From: CAVWSM01 sp963798505
GTDB lineage: Bacteria > Actinomycetota > Actinomycetes > Jiangellales > Jiangellaceae
DNA length: 64,000 bases
Assembly: GCA_963798505.1 (NCBI GenBank)
Contig: CAWCTX010000018.1
Coordinates: forward strand, 62,001 to 126,000
Direction: 5' to 3'
Positions 56,280 through 64,000 of the stretch are shown piece by piece. The position numbers and the translations under genes are program-made. Each line of letters opens with the position of its first letter. Positions within the stretch are counted from its first letter, which is position 1. Under the pieces are notes generated by a model, which saw only the letters and a program-made list of their open reading frames with translations, made no database searches and was not told where the DNA came from.

Positions 56280-56399
56280 GAAAGATCCTCCACAGATGCT
56301 GGACCGCTCGCTGATCGGGAGCAGTGAACTTGAGAGAGCGACCATACGACTTCCTGTGGCATTCAACCATCGTCCGGGGCATTTGGAAGACTGCCGTTC

Positions 56400-58688
56400 G
56401 TGCCGCAACTCGCCAGTCTGCTCACGTCCGGACGGCGGACAGACCGGATCACGCACGTCGAGCAGCTGCCGGTGCGCGCGGCCCGCACAGCAGAGTGGCC
56501 GCCCTGGGCTGCACCCGGCGTGATCGAGGCGCTCGCCCACCACGGGATCACGTCGCCGTGGCGGCACCAGGTCGCCGCCGCCGAGCACGCATGGGCGGGT
56601 CGGCACGTTGTCGTGGCCACCGGCACGGCGTCCGGCAAGTCGGTCGGCTATCTGCTTCCGGCGCTCACTGCCGTCTCCAGCGGGCGTCCGGGGCGTGAGC
56701 CGACGGTCCTCTACATCGCGCCGACCAAGGCGCTGGCAGCTGACCAGCTGCGGCTGCTCGCCGGGTTGGACCTGCCGGGACTCCGGGCGACGACACTCGA
56801 CGGTGACACGCCGGCTGAGGAGCGTGACTGGGCACGTGCCCACGGCACCTATCTGCTGACCAATCCCGACATGCTGCACCGGTCGGTGCTGCCGCGGCAT
56901 CAGCGGTGGGTGTCGTTCCTGCGCCGGCTACGGTTCGTGGTCGTCGACGAGTGCCACGTCTATCGCGGGGTGTTCGGCTCGCACGTTTCGCATGTCCTGC
57001 GGCGGCTTCGCCGGCTCGCCAGGTCGTACGGCGCGGACCCGGTGTTCGTGCTGGCTTCGGCGACCTCGGCGGAGCCGGCCGAGTCCGCCGCGCGGCTGCT
57101 CGGCGCACCCGTCACGGCCGTGACCGAGGACTCGTCGCCGCACGGCGGCGGGGAGTTCGTGCTGTGGGAGCCACCGCTGGGTGCCGGTCGCGGCGAGCAC
57201 GGTGCTCCGGTGCGCAGGTCAGCGACCGCCGAGACCGCAGACCTGCTCGCCGACCTCGTGGCCAGCAAGGTACGGACGCTGGCCTTCGTCCGTTCGCGAC
57301 GGGCGGCGGAGACCGTGGCCCTGGTGGCCCGAGACGGCCTCGACCGCGCAGTGCCGGGTCTAGGCGCTCAGGTGGCCGCCTACCGCGGCGGCTACCTGCC
57401 TTATGAGCGCCGCGAGCTGGAGGCCGCGCTGCACCGCGGCGACCTGACCGGCGTGGCTGCCACCAACGCGCTCGAGCTCGGTGTGGACATCTCCGGGCTG
57501 GACGCGGTGCTGCTGTCCGGTTGGCCCGGCACGCGGGCATCGCTCTGGCAGCAGGCCGGACGAGCCGGCCGCGCGAGGCAGCCCGCACTCGTGGTGTTCG
57601 TCGCCCGCGACGACCCGCTCGACACCTACGTGGTGCACCACCCGGAGGCGATCTTCGGTCGCAGCGTCGAGGCCACCGTGCTCGATCCCGACAACCCCTT
57701 CGTGCTCGCGCCCCATCTGTGCGCCGCAGCGCAGGAGCGCGCCCTGTCGGACGAGGATCTGGCGCTGTTTGGCCCGGCAGCCGCCGAGGTCGCGGACGAC
57801 CTGGTGCAGCGGCGCCTGCTGCGGCGGCGCGCGGGCGGCCTGTTCTGGACGCAGCGCGACCGGGCCTCGGATCTCGTCGACCTGCGCGGGACGGGCGGTC
57901 CGCCGGTGCGCCTTGTCGAGATCGGCACCGGCCGCCTCGTCGGAACCGTTGACGCCGCGGCCGCACCCATGTCGATCCACGAGGGGGCCGGGTACTTGCA
58001 CCAGGGCGAGACCTACCGCGTCATCGAGCTCGACCTCGACGACGCGGTTGCCCTGGTCGAGCGGTGGGTGCCCGACCACACGACGCACGCGCGCGAGGTG
58101 AGCGACGTGCGAATCTTGGCCGAGACGCGCTCGACGGAGTGGGGCCAGGCGCGGCTGTCGTTCGGCGCGGTCCAGGTGACCAGCCAGGTCGTCGGCTATC
58201 TGAAGCGCGCGATCGGCTCTGGCGAGGTTCTGGGTGAGATCGCCCTCGACCTGCCGGAGCGCACGCTGCAGACCAAAGCCGTCTGGTGGACCGTCACCGA
58301 GGACCAGCTCGCACACGCCCGGCTCGACGCGGGCGATGTCCCAGGCGCCGCGCACGCCGCCGAGCATGCCTCGATCGGACTGCTCCCGCTGTTTGCCAGC
58401 TGCGACCGATGGGACATCGGCGGACTGTCCACCGCGTGGCACCCCGACACGGGGCGCGCGACAGTGTTCGTCCACGACGGGCATCCAGGCGGGGCCGGCT
58501 TTGCCGAGCGTGGTTTTGTCGCGGCCGAGGAATGGCTGCGGGCCACGCGCGAAGCGATCTCCGCCTGCGAGTGCGCCACTGGCTGTCCGTCCTGTGTCCA
58601 GTCGCCGAAATGCGGCAACGGCAACGAGCCCTTGGACAAGGATGGGGCCGTCCGGCTCCTCGATGTCCTGTTGGCCGGTCGCCTGTAG
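56400..58688 (+). CDS. DEAD/DEAH helicase with DUF1998 zinc module (MrfA-like)
   Basis: A 762-residue superfamily 2 helicase like Bacillus MrfA (mitomycin repair) and Rv3649. GTG start 56400. Motif Q region PWRHQVAAAEHAW; motif I ATGTASGKSVGYLLP; Ia YIAPTKALAADQ; motif II VVDECHVYRG (DECH box); III LASATSAEP; V ATNALELGVDISGLD; VI QQAGRAGRA. The C-terminal DUF1998 part has the four-cysteine site CECATGCPSCVQSPKCG. The length equals the family's. The frame is intact. Likely a 3'-5' DNA translocase in repair. Confidence 0.93.
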   Translation: MPQLASLLTSGRRTDRITHVEQLPVRAARTAEWPPWAAPGVIEALAHHGITSPWRHQVAAAEHAWAGRHVVVATGTASGKSVGYLLPALTAVSSGRPGREPTVLYIAPTKALAADQLRLLAGLDLPGLRATTLDGDTPAEERDWARAHGTYLLTNPDMLHRSVLPRHQRWVSFLRRLRFVVVDECHVYRGVFGSHVSHVLRRLRRLARSYGADPVFVLASATSAEPAESAARLLGAPVTAVTEDSSPHGGGEFVLWEPPLGAGRGEHGAPVRRSATAETADLLADLVASKVRTLAFVRSRRAAETVALVARDGLDRAVPGLGAQVAAYRGGYLPYERRELEAALHRGDLTGVAATNALELGVDISGLDAVLLSGWPGTRASLWQQAGRAGRARQPALVVFVARDDPLDTYVVHHPEAIFGRSVEATVLDPDNPFVLAPHLCAAAQERALSDEDLALFGPAAAEVADDLVQRRLLRRRAGGLFWTQRDRASDLVDLRGTGGPPVRLVEIGTGRLVGTVDAAAAPMSIHEGAGYLHQGETYRVIELDLDDAVALVERWVPDHTTHAREVSDVRILAETRSTEWGQARLSFGAVQVTSQVVGYLKRAIGSGEVLGEIALDLPERTLQTKAVWWTVTEDQLAHARLDAGDVPGAAHAAEHASIGLLPLFASCDRWDIGGLSTAWHPDTGRATVFVHDGHPGGAGFAERGFVAAEEWLRATREAISACECATGCPSCVQSPKCGNGNEPLDKDGAVRLLDVLLAGRL

Positions 58689-58727
58689 GCCGGGCAGGCT
58701 TGACGCCGGGACGGGAAGGAGGTCGCC

Positions 58728-59108
58728 ATGCTGGTGTTTGCGCTTGTCGTCCTGGCACTCCTTGCCGCGTTCATGCTCGGCGCACTGCTCGGGTCTGACG
58801 GCTTTGCTCAGCTCGAGTTCTTCGGCGCCAGGGTCGACACGACCTCCGCGGGCGTGCTGACCACGGGTTTCGTGGTCGGGCTGATGACCGTGCTGGCGCT
58901 CGTGCTCATCGCCATCGGGGCGCGGCGCACCCGGGTCCGCAGACAGCGGGAGAAGCAGATGCGGAGCAAGGCGGCCGAGGCCCAGGCCGTGGCCGCGGAG
59001 CGGGACACGTTGGCCGCGGACAAGGCCCGGCTGGAACAGCAGGTGCAAGACGCGGGCGGCAGTGTGACGCCATCGCCGGACACGGGCGGCAAAGCAGACA
59101 GCAGCTGA
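58728..59108 (+). CDS. LapA-like membrane protein with coiled coil
   Basis: A 126-residue protein with two membrane helices (LVFALVVLALLAAFMLGALL and LTTGFVVGLMTVLALVLIAI) and a cytosolic coiled coil (EAQAVAAERDTLAADKARLE then QQVQ). The layout resembles LapA/DUF1049 proteins, which organise membrane complexes. ATG 58728 follows AAGGAGG. 39 bases after the helicase stop, so probably co-transcribed. Role unknown. Confidence 0.75.
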   Translation: MLVFALVVLALLAAFMLGALLGSDGFAQLEFFGARVDTTSAGVLTTGFVVGLMTVLALVLIAIGARRTRVRRQREKQMRSKAAEAQAVAAERDTLAADKARLEQQVQDAGGSVTPSPDTGGKADSS

Positions 59109-59125
59109 CCCGACAAGTGTCGCGG

Positions 59126-59542
59126 TCATCGCGCGGTAACCAGGTCACTGGGTGCGCTGCTCACGCCGGCACGGGCTCGACGCGCGATCTCGGGCAGCAC
59201 AGCGGCCGCCCAACCGCGGACATCGATGCTCACCGACACCTCGACCTCGGTGCCAACAACTGTGCACGCGTCAAGCGCAGCGTCGTTGGCCAGCGCGATG
59301 CGGCCGGCCGAGGCGCAAGGATCACCCGACGCGTTGGCCAGCTCCTGGGCAGCGGCGAGCGCGGCCAGATCGGCCGCGACTGCGGCACGGTGCCGTACGG
59401 CGACGAGCGCGGCGCCAGCGATGACCACCGCGGTGGCCGCCACGATGAGCGGCACCACGGCGAGGACGAGGATCGTGCCCGAGCCGCGCTCACCGCCCCA
59501 GCTCCGACCGACGCCGCGCGCGCGTGTCTGAGCGCTCGTCAT
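59126..59542 (-). CDS. TadE/G-like secreted protein (Rv3654c-like)
   Basis: 138 residues with one N-terminal membrane helix (GSGTILVLAVVPLIVAATAV) preceded by the pseudopilin-like RGSG cleavage context, then AAVAADLAALAAAQELANA and CASAGRIALANDAALDACTV with paired cysteines. Last gene of the Tad set. ATG 59542 overlaps the upstream stop (ATGA). Likely a minor pseudopilin. Confidence 0.85.
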   Translation of the reverse strand: MTSAQTRARGVGRSWGGERGSGTILVLAVVPLIVAATAVVIAGAALVAVRHRAAVAADLAALAAAQELANASGDPCASAGRIALANDAALDACTVVGTEVEVSVSIDVRGWAAAVLPEIARRARAGVSSAPSDLVTAR

Positions 59543-59961
59543 CGCGACGCCCCGCCCGGCATCGCCCCGGCCTCGGGAAGCGCAACCGCTGATGCCGCGA
59601 CAGACATCTCGGGCAGCAGCTCGGCCAGGAAGCCTGGCGCCCGAACCTGAGCGGTCACCGTGACGCGGACTGTGTCGCCCGTGGTGAGCCGCAGCGTTGC
59701 TCCCGATGGCGCCACCTGCGCTGCAATCCCTTGCACCGCCTGGGAATTGTCGCCGCGGGCCGCGGCTCGGACCGCCTCGCGGGCCGCATCCGCACACCGG
59801 ATGTGGGCACCCACGACTCCGACCAGAAAGACGAGCGCAGCGGCGACCAAGACGAGAGCCGGGACTGCCACGGCCGTTTCGGCTGTGACCGAGCCGCGGT
59901 CACGGCGGGGTCGGCAGCCATGCCGACCCCGCCGACCTTCGGTCACGCTGGACCAAGTCAT
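59539..59961 (-). CDS. TadE-like pilus assembly protein (Rv3655c-like)
   Basis: 140 residues. An Arg-rich head (RRGRHGCRPRRDRG) precedes the TadE motif GSVTAETAVAVPALVLVAAA, where E follows the helix start as in type IV pseudopilins, then RCADAAREAVRAAARGD. The ATG at 59961 overlaps the Flp-like gene's stop. Joins TadG-like and Flp-like proteins as surface or periplasmic parts. Confidence 0.87.
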   Translation of the reverse strand: MTWSSVTEGRRGRHGCRPRRDRGSVTAETAVAVPALVLVAAALVFLVGVVGAHIRCADAAREAVRAAARGDNSQAVQGIAAQVAPSGATLRLTTGDTVRVTVTAQVRAPGFLAELLPEMSVAASAVALPEAGAMPGGASR

Positions 59962-60149
59962 CCCACGAACGGCGCGAACGCGCGCTTGATCACATCGGTG
60001 AGCATCTTCATGGTGGAGTCGCTCGACACCAGCTTGATCAGCAGCCCGCCGAAGGCGCACGCGGCGATGGTGCCCACTGCATACTCCGCAGTCGTCATCC
60101 CTGTCTCGTCGCGCCGTCGCGCCCATGCATTGCGTATTGCTCTGGTCAT
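59958..60149 (-). CDS. Flp-like pilin subunit (DUF4244)
   Basis: A 63-residue pilin. Leader MTRAIRNAWARRRDE ends at the prepilin-peptidase-like site TGMTTAEYAVGTIAAC, with Glu at position 5 of the mature helix, then FGGLLIKLVSS. GGGAGG precedes ATG 60149. The 153 bases between this gene and tadC hold only the ribosome site; a separate promoter for the pilin is plausible since pilins need higher expression. Confidence 0.9.
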   Translation of the reverse strand: MTRAIRNAWARRRDETGMTTAEYAVGTIAACAFGGLLIKLVSSDSTMKMLTDVIKRAFAPFVG

Positions 60150-60302
60150 GCACACCTCCCGGTGACCGGCAGCCGGCCGGTGCGGGTCCCCCACGCGAGG
60201 ACTCCCCGCAGCGTGGTCGCGGCAGCGGCGGGACGGGAGTCTGCGAGACCCATCTGGGGACAACGCCGACCCGGGACGGCGCGTTGTGGACGACGCTCCG
60301 CG

Positions 60303-61034
60303 TCACGGCAGCACCGCACCGGCGACGGACACCACGAACGGCACTACTCCGACGATGAGGAACGCCGGGAGGAAGCACACGCCGAGCGGCAGCGCCGCTC
60401 GCGGGCCGAGCGACCGAGCCCGGGCTTGCGCCGCCCAGCGAGCCATGGCGGCGGCGTCCTCCGCGAGTGCGGCGAGCGCCAGAACAGGACTTGCGCCGGC
60501 CGTCTCGGCCTGGACCAGCGTCCGGCCAAGCTTGGCGAGCACCTGGTCGTCGACGAGCGACTGCCAGGCTTGCTCCGGCGGGACGCCGACGGCGGCCGCA
60601 GCGGCGCCCCCGGTGAGCCGGTCCCCCAGCGGCCCAGGCATGGCACGACCGACCGCCTCGGCGGCACCGCTGACCGACGCGCCGGCCCGGACCGAGGCAG
60701 CCAGGAGCGCGGCGGCAAGCGGCAGATCAGCGGCGAGCTTGGCGCGCTCGAGGCGTACGGCCGCAGGTTCCAGTCGGGCGACAAGCCGGCGCACCAGAAG
60801 CGCCAGTCCGCACCCCGCAGCCATACCGCCGGCGCCGCCGATCACCGCCGCTGCGGCGAATCCCGCGAGCAGCGCGACCGCCATGTCTCGCCGTTCGCGT
60901 CGGCTCGAGCCGTCCTCGCCGCCCGGCGAACCACGCTCCGACCATCCGAGAACCCGAGCGACCCGCGCGTACTGGTCAACGGGCCACGCAATCCACACCG
61001 CACCCGCCATCAGCGCAGCCGCAAGAGTGGTCAT
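60303..61034 (-). CDS. Tad secretion membrane platform protein TadC-like
   Basis: 243 residues, type II secretion system F fold. N-terminal membrane segment LAAALMAGAVWIAWPVDQYA, then GAGGMAAGCGLALLVRRL, the cytosolic helical bundle (LAADLPLAAALLAASVRAGA through AEAVGRAMPGPLGDR) and a C-terminal hairpin (LPLGVCFLPAFLIVGVVPFV). ATG 61034 overlaps the tadB stop. It anchors the TadA ATPase with TadB. Confidence 0.87.
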   Translation of the reverse strand: MTTLAAALMAGAVWIAWPVDQYARVARVLGWSERGSPGGEDGSSRRERRDMAVALLAGFAAAAVIGGAGGMAAGCGLALLVRRLVARLEPAAVRLERAKLAADLPLAAALLAASVRAGASVSGAAEAVGRAMPGPLGDRLTGGAAAAAVGVPPEQAWQSLVDDQVLAKLGRTLVQAETAGASPVLALAALAEDAAAMARWAAQARARSLGPRAALPLGVCFLPAFLIVGVVPFVVSVAGAVLP

Positions 61035-61834
61035 GCCCGGTCCACGACGCTGGACGTGACGCCGCTGCCCAGCCGATCGACCCACCAGAGTCCCGCGACG
61101 GACAGCGCTGCGCCGACGGTGAGACAGGCCGCGCCGGCGGCGGTGCCCAGCAGGAATCCGACCGGATCACCCTGCAGTCCGGTCCCGAGCAGCAGCGGAA
61201 ACATGGGTAGCAGCGCCAGCACCACGGCTGTCGCCTGCACTGCCGCGAGCTCCGCCTCGGCTTCGCCGGCAACCGTGACGCGGTCGTGCAGCACATCCAC
61301 CACCCGGTCGACCACGTCGGCCAGGCTGGCGCCCGAGCTGTCGGACACGAGCCAGGCTGCGGCCACGGCGTCCCATCCTTCGCCGCCGGGCCGGCGGGCT
61401 GCGTCACGGAGCGACTCGGCGACGTTGCCGCCAGCCGCCGCCGCGCGACTTGCGGCCGCGACCTCGTGCTGCTCACGTGCGGCGGCCGCCAACGCCTCGG
61501 CGGGGGTGCGACCGGCCCGCAGGGTCACACTCAACACACGGCAGGCGTCGACAGTGCGCGAGCGGCGCGTCGCCGCTGCGCGGGCCCTGCTCCGGACGCC
61601 GATGCGCCAGCGCAGCACGGCCGCGGCGAAGGCGCCCAGCGTTGCCGCGACAGGTCCGGCGGCGAATGCAGCGACCAGCACCAGCACCGTGCCCACCACG
61701 ATCACAACCGGTCGGCCGGACCGCGCATCCACCCGGGGTGACGTGGTCGACCGCAGGCGATGCAGCGCGGGGCCTGCAGTCGGCGCCAGCCAGCCGGCGA
61801 GCGCAGCGGCGCCGATCGCAACTGTCTCGCTCAC
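61031..61834 (-). CDS. Tad secretion membrane platform protein TadB-like
   Basis: 267 residues, same fold as TadC. Membrane segments VVIVVGTVLVLVAAFAAGPV and a C-terminal pair; cytosolic block RTVDACRVLSVTLRAGRTPA with WLVSDSSGASLADVVDRVVD. ATG 61834 overlaps the tadA-like stop by four bases. Frame intact. Confidence 0.87.
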   Translation of the reverse strand: MSETVAIGAAALAGWLAPTAGPALHRLRSTTSPRVDARSGRPVVIVVGTVLVLVAAFAAGPVAATLGAFAAAVLRWRIGVRSRARAAATRRSRTVDACRVLSVTLRAGRTPAEALAAAAREQHEVAAASRAAAAGGNVAESLRDAARRPGGEGWDAVAAAWLVSDSSGASLADVVDRVVDVLHDRVTVAGEAEAELAAVQATAVVLALLPMFPLLLGTGLQGDPVGFLLGTAAGAACLTVGAALSVAGLWWVDRLGSGVTSSVVDRA

Positions 61835-62988
61835 AACGCGACACCTCGTGCCGTGAGCCGTGACGCCAACACATCGAGACCTGGCCCAGACGTCAGTGAG
61901 CCGCCCGCAGTCAGCAACGCCGGAACGACACTGGCGAACCCGTCGCGGCCGGTGACGACCACATCGATCGAGGCGAGGCGTCTCTCGCCACCGCGACGCT
62001 CGACGTGCAGGACGACATCGAGCGCCGCGGCAAGCTGGCTGTGCAGTGCGGTGCGATCAAGCCCGGCTGCGGTGCCCAGCGCCTCCAAGCGCGCCGGAAC
62101 ATCGGCGGACCTGTTGGCATGCAGGGTGCCGCAGCTGCCCTCATGCCCGGTGTTGAGCGCGGCCAGGAGGTCGACCACCTCGCGGCCACGCACCTCGCCG
62201 ACGACGATGCGATCGGGTCGCATTCGCAGCGCTTGCCGCACAAGCACGTCAAGGCCCACGGCTCCGGCGCCCTCGATGTTGGGCGGCCGCGCCTCGAGAC
62301 GTACGACGTGAGGATGCTGGGGAGACAGCTCGCCCGAATCCTCGACCAGCACGATGCGCTCGGCGGGGTGGGCGAGTGAGAGCAGGGACGAGAGGACCGT
62401 GGTCTTGCCCGAACCCGTGCCACCGGTCACGAGGAAGGACAGGCGCGCGGTAAGGACACGTCGCAGCCACTGGGCGGCCTCCGCCTGCGTCCAGCCTAAG
62501 GCGACCAGTTGGCTCAGCTCGAACGAGTGACGGGGGGCCAACCGCAGCGAAACCAGCGGCCCCTCGGGTGCGACGGGTGGCAGCACCGCATGGAGCCGGA
62601 TGCCGCCGGCCAGTCGCGCGTCGACGTAGGGGCTGGCGTCGTCGAGCCGGCGGCCCGCGGCGGCCGCGAGGCGCTGGGCAAACCGCCGCACCGCGTCGCT
62701 CGAGTCGAACGCCAGCGTCGACCGGTGCAAGCCCTGCCCGTCGTCGAACCACACCTCACCTGGGCCGTTGATCATCACATCGGTGACCCCGGGCTGGGCG
62801 AGCAGATGCTCGAGCGGCCCGAGGCCAACCATGTCGGCCCGCACGGCCTCGCTCACCCGCAAGAGCTCGTGGTCGCCGACGACGATGCCTTCGGCACGCA
62901 AGGCGGCAACGACCCGAGAAGGTGTCGGCCGGTCGCCGGAGCGCGCCAGGACAGCCCGCACCCGGTCGACCGCCTCATCGGTGCTCAC
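61831..62988 (-). CDS. Tad secretion ATPase TadA-like
   Basis: A 385-residue hexameric secretion ATPase (CpaF/TadA). N-terminal docking domain with DMVGLGPLEHLLAQPGVTDV then MINGPGEVW. Walker A VTGGTGSGKTTVLSSLLSL, Asp box VLVEDSGELSPQHPHVVRLE, Walker B region RMRPDRIVVGEVRGREVVDL, His box GHEGSCGTLHANRS. Powers pilus assembly. ATG 62988 overlaps the stop of the CpaE-like gene. Confidence 0.94.
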   Translation of the reverse strand: MSTDEAVDRVRAVLARSGDRPTPSRVVAALRAEGIVVGDHELLRVSEAVRADMVGLGPLEHLLAQPGVTDVMINGPGEVWFDDGQGLHRSTLAFDSSDAVRRFAQRLAAAAGRRLDDASPYVDARLAGGIRLHAVLPPVAPEGPLVSLRLAPRHSFELSQLVALGWTQAEAAQWLRRVLTARLSFLVTGGTGSGKTTVLSSLLSLAHPAERIVLVEDSGELSPQHPHVVRLEARPPNIEGAGAVGLDVLVRQALRMRPDRIVVGEVRGREVVDLLAALNTGHEGSCGTLHANRSADVPARLEALGTAAGLDRTALHSQLAAALDVVLHVERRGGERRLASIDVVVTGRDGFASVVPALLTAGGSLTSGPGLDVLASRLTARGVAL

Positions 62989-64000
62989 GCGGCCGCCGAG
63001 CCCGGCACCAGGTCATCGAGGAGCCGGTCGCAGACCCGGTTGAGCCGACCGTGGCCCGAGGCGCCGGGAGGCACTCCCGCGTCGAGATCTCGGGCGAGGC
63101 CAGGCACATGTGGCACCTCGCCGGCACAGTGCAGTGACAGCGCCGACGCAACGGCCTGTGCGCCCAAACCGGACCGGCCGTGCGCGCGCACGACTAGTCG
63201 CACGTCAGCCGCGAACCGCGCGAGCGCTGCGGAGACCACCGACGCAGCCGCCACCGCCCTGACCTCGTCACGGACCAGGAGCACCACGACGTCGCAGAGG
63301 GCCAACACGGAAGTGGCGGCCAGGTCGAGGTGTCGAGGCAGATCGATGACGACCAGGCCAAACCCCCGCCGGCCGCTTTCGACAACCGCGTGGACCGCCT
63401 CCGGTAGTGGGGACGGCGACGGATCGGACCGCCCGTGCGACAACACCCACACCCCGTCGATCTCGGGCAGCGACTCGCGCAGCAGCGACCCGCGCAGCCG
63501 GCCACGCACCGAAACCAGGTCGGGCCAGCGAAGCCCGGGCTCGGCGTCTGCACCCACGACCAGGTCGAGACCGCCGCCCAGCGCGTCGGCATCGACCGCC
63601 AGGGCCGACAGGCCACCCCGTGCCGCCGCACGAGCCAGTGATGCCACCAGCACCGATGCCCCGGAGCCGCCTTGCCCACCGATCACGCCGACGACCGGTG
63701 CAGACGCCCGTGGCTGCGTCGCGTCGGCAAGGATGTCGAGCACTGCCGGCTCTGCCTCCGGAAGCAGCAGCGCGCGCTCGGCCCCGATCGTCACCGCCTG
63801 CTGCCAAACCGACTCGTCCGGCGGATGCAGCCCGACGATCAGCACCCCGGGGCGACGCGGAAACGCGGCCGTCGCCAGCCGGCTCAGCAGATCCTGCCCG
63901 ACAACGACCATCGGCGCCCGCGTCCAACCACGCCGCGCGGCCGCGACGTCGTGCGCCACATCGAGCGTGGCCCCGGCAGCAGCGGCCAGGCGCAGCACCG
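62985..64000 (-). CDS. Septum-site-determining / CpaE (TadZ)-like protein, 5' end beyond the window
   Basis: About 337 residues are visible; the N terminus probably lies past 64000, since the first codons already match the receiver-like domain (LRLAAAAGATLDVAHDVAAA). A deviant MinD-type ATPase follows: VVGVIGGQGGSGASVLVASL replaces the classic Walker A Lys pair, with ALAVDADALGGGLDLVVG and VVIDLPRHLDLAATSVLALC. Resembles Ssd (Rv3660c), which affects septum formation in mycobacteria, and TadZ, which places the pilus machine. First in the visible Tad transcript. Confidence 0.87.
   Translation of the reverse strand, partial: VLRLAAAAGATLDVAHDVAAARRGWTRAPMVVVGQDLLSRLATAAFPRRPGVLIVGLHPPDESVWQQAVTIGAERALLLPEAEPAVLDILADATQPRASAPVVGVIGGQGGSGASVLVASLARAAARGGLSALAVDADALGGGLDLVVGADAEPGLRWPDLVSVRGRLRGSLLRESLPEIDGVWVLSHGRSDPSPSPLPEAVHAVVESGRRGFGLVVIDLPRHLDLAATSVLALCDVVVLLVRDEVRAVAAASVVSAALARFAADVRLVVRAHGRSGLGAQAVASALSLHCAGEVPHVPGLARDLDAGVPPGASGHGRLNRVCDRLLDDLVPGSAAA

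Noticed and set aside
57360..59129. 589-codon minus-strand frame
   Set aside because: Antisense to the helicase and LapA-like genes; the helicase motifs are unmistakable on the plus strand.
60162..61856. 564-codon plus-strand frame
   Set aside because: Antisense to the tadC/tadB genes, with Ala/Ser/Arg-rich low-complexity translation.

Overview
This is a GC-rich actinobacterial chromosome segment. Several gene blocks match the conserved gene order of the Mycobacterium tuberculosis Rv3625c-Rv3660c interval: tilS / Zincin_2 protease / dacB / ppa at 6.2-10.5 kb; and holB / tmk / topA / H+-pyrophosphatase / sigma regulators / MrfA-like helicase / Flp-Tad pilus genes at 47-64 kb. The overall look fits a Propionibacteriales/Nocardioidaceae-like organism, but the genus cannot be fixed from sequence reading alone.

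Layout. 0-6 kb: a zinc alcohol dehydrogenase cut by the window edge, a very large LuxR (LAL-type) regulator, DUF4188 and DUF899 proteins, and a broken zinc-ribbon mini-protein. 5.4-10.5 kb: PQ-loop transporter, tilS, metalloprotease, dacB and ppa. 10.5-12.4 kb: an IS1182-type element inserted into the second of two near-identical palindromic repeats, with a CCTA target duplication still visible. 12.5-17.9 kb: an amino-sugar salvage locus, murR divergent from murQ-ngcE-ngcF-ngcG, with palindromes in the shared promoter region. 17.9-29.7 kb: accessory genes including bioY, a thioesterase/HxlR divergent pair, LtrA, a DUF1876/hydrolase overlapping pair, a roughly 1330-residue LPXTG surface protein built from twelve DUF5979-type repeats, a DUF222-HNH protein, and a TetR/VOC divergent pair with a clear operator. 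29.8-37.5 kb: secreted proteins (M28 aminopeptidase, RTX repeat protein, two small exported proteins, PhoX-like phosphatase) interspersed with gene fragments, ending at a tRNA-Thr. 37.9-47.4 kb: ferritin, secreted TAP-type hydrolase, PSP1/RicT protein, GNAT enzyme, then a response regulator / histidine kinase / GT2-GtrA / ArnT-like glycosyltransferase operon. 47.5-64 kb: replication, topology, energy and pilus genes.

How the genes work together. The murQ-ngcEFG set would import a cell-wall amino sugar and open its lactyl ether under MurR control. The two-component system probably governs the lipid-linked glycosyltransferase pair downstream. The STAS and ATPase proteins form a partner-switching pair. 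The seven-gene minus-strand set at the right edge encodes the Flp/Tad secretion machine in the order ATPase, two membrane platform proteins, pilin and two TadE-like proteins, preceded by a CpaE/TadZ-like protein.

Quality warning. About twenty otherwise convincing genes, including topA, carry single-base frame breaks, most densely between 38 and 50 kb. An essential gene such as topA is unlikely to be broken in a living cell, so most of these look like sequencing or assembly indels. Coordinates of those genes span the reconstructed gene and the break points are stated.
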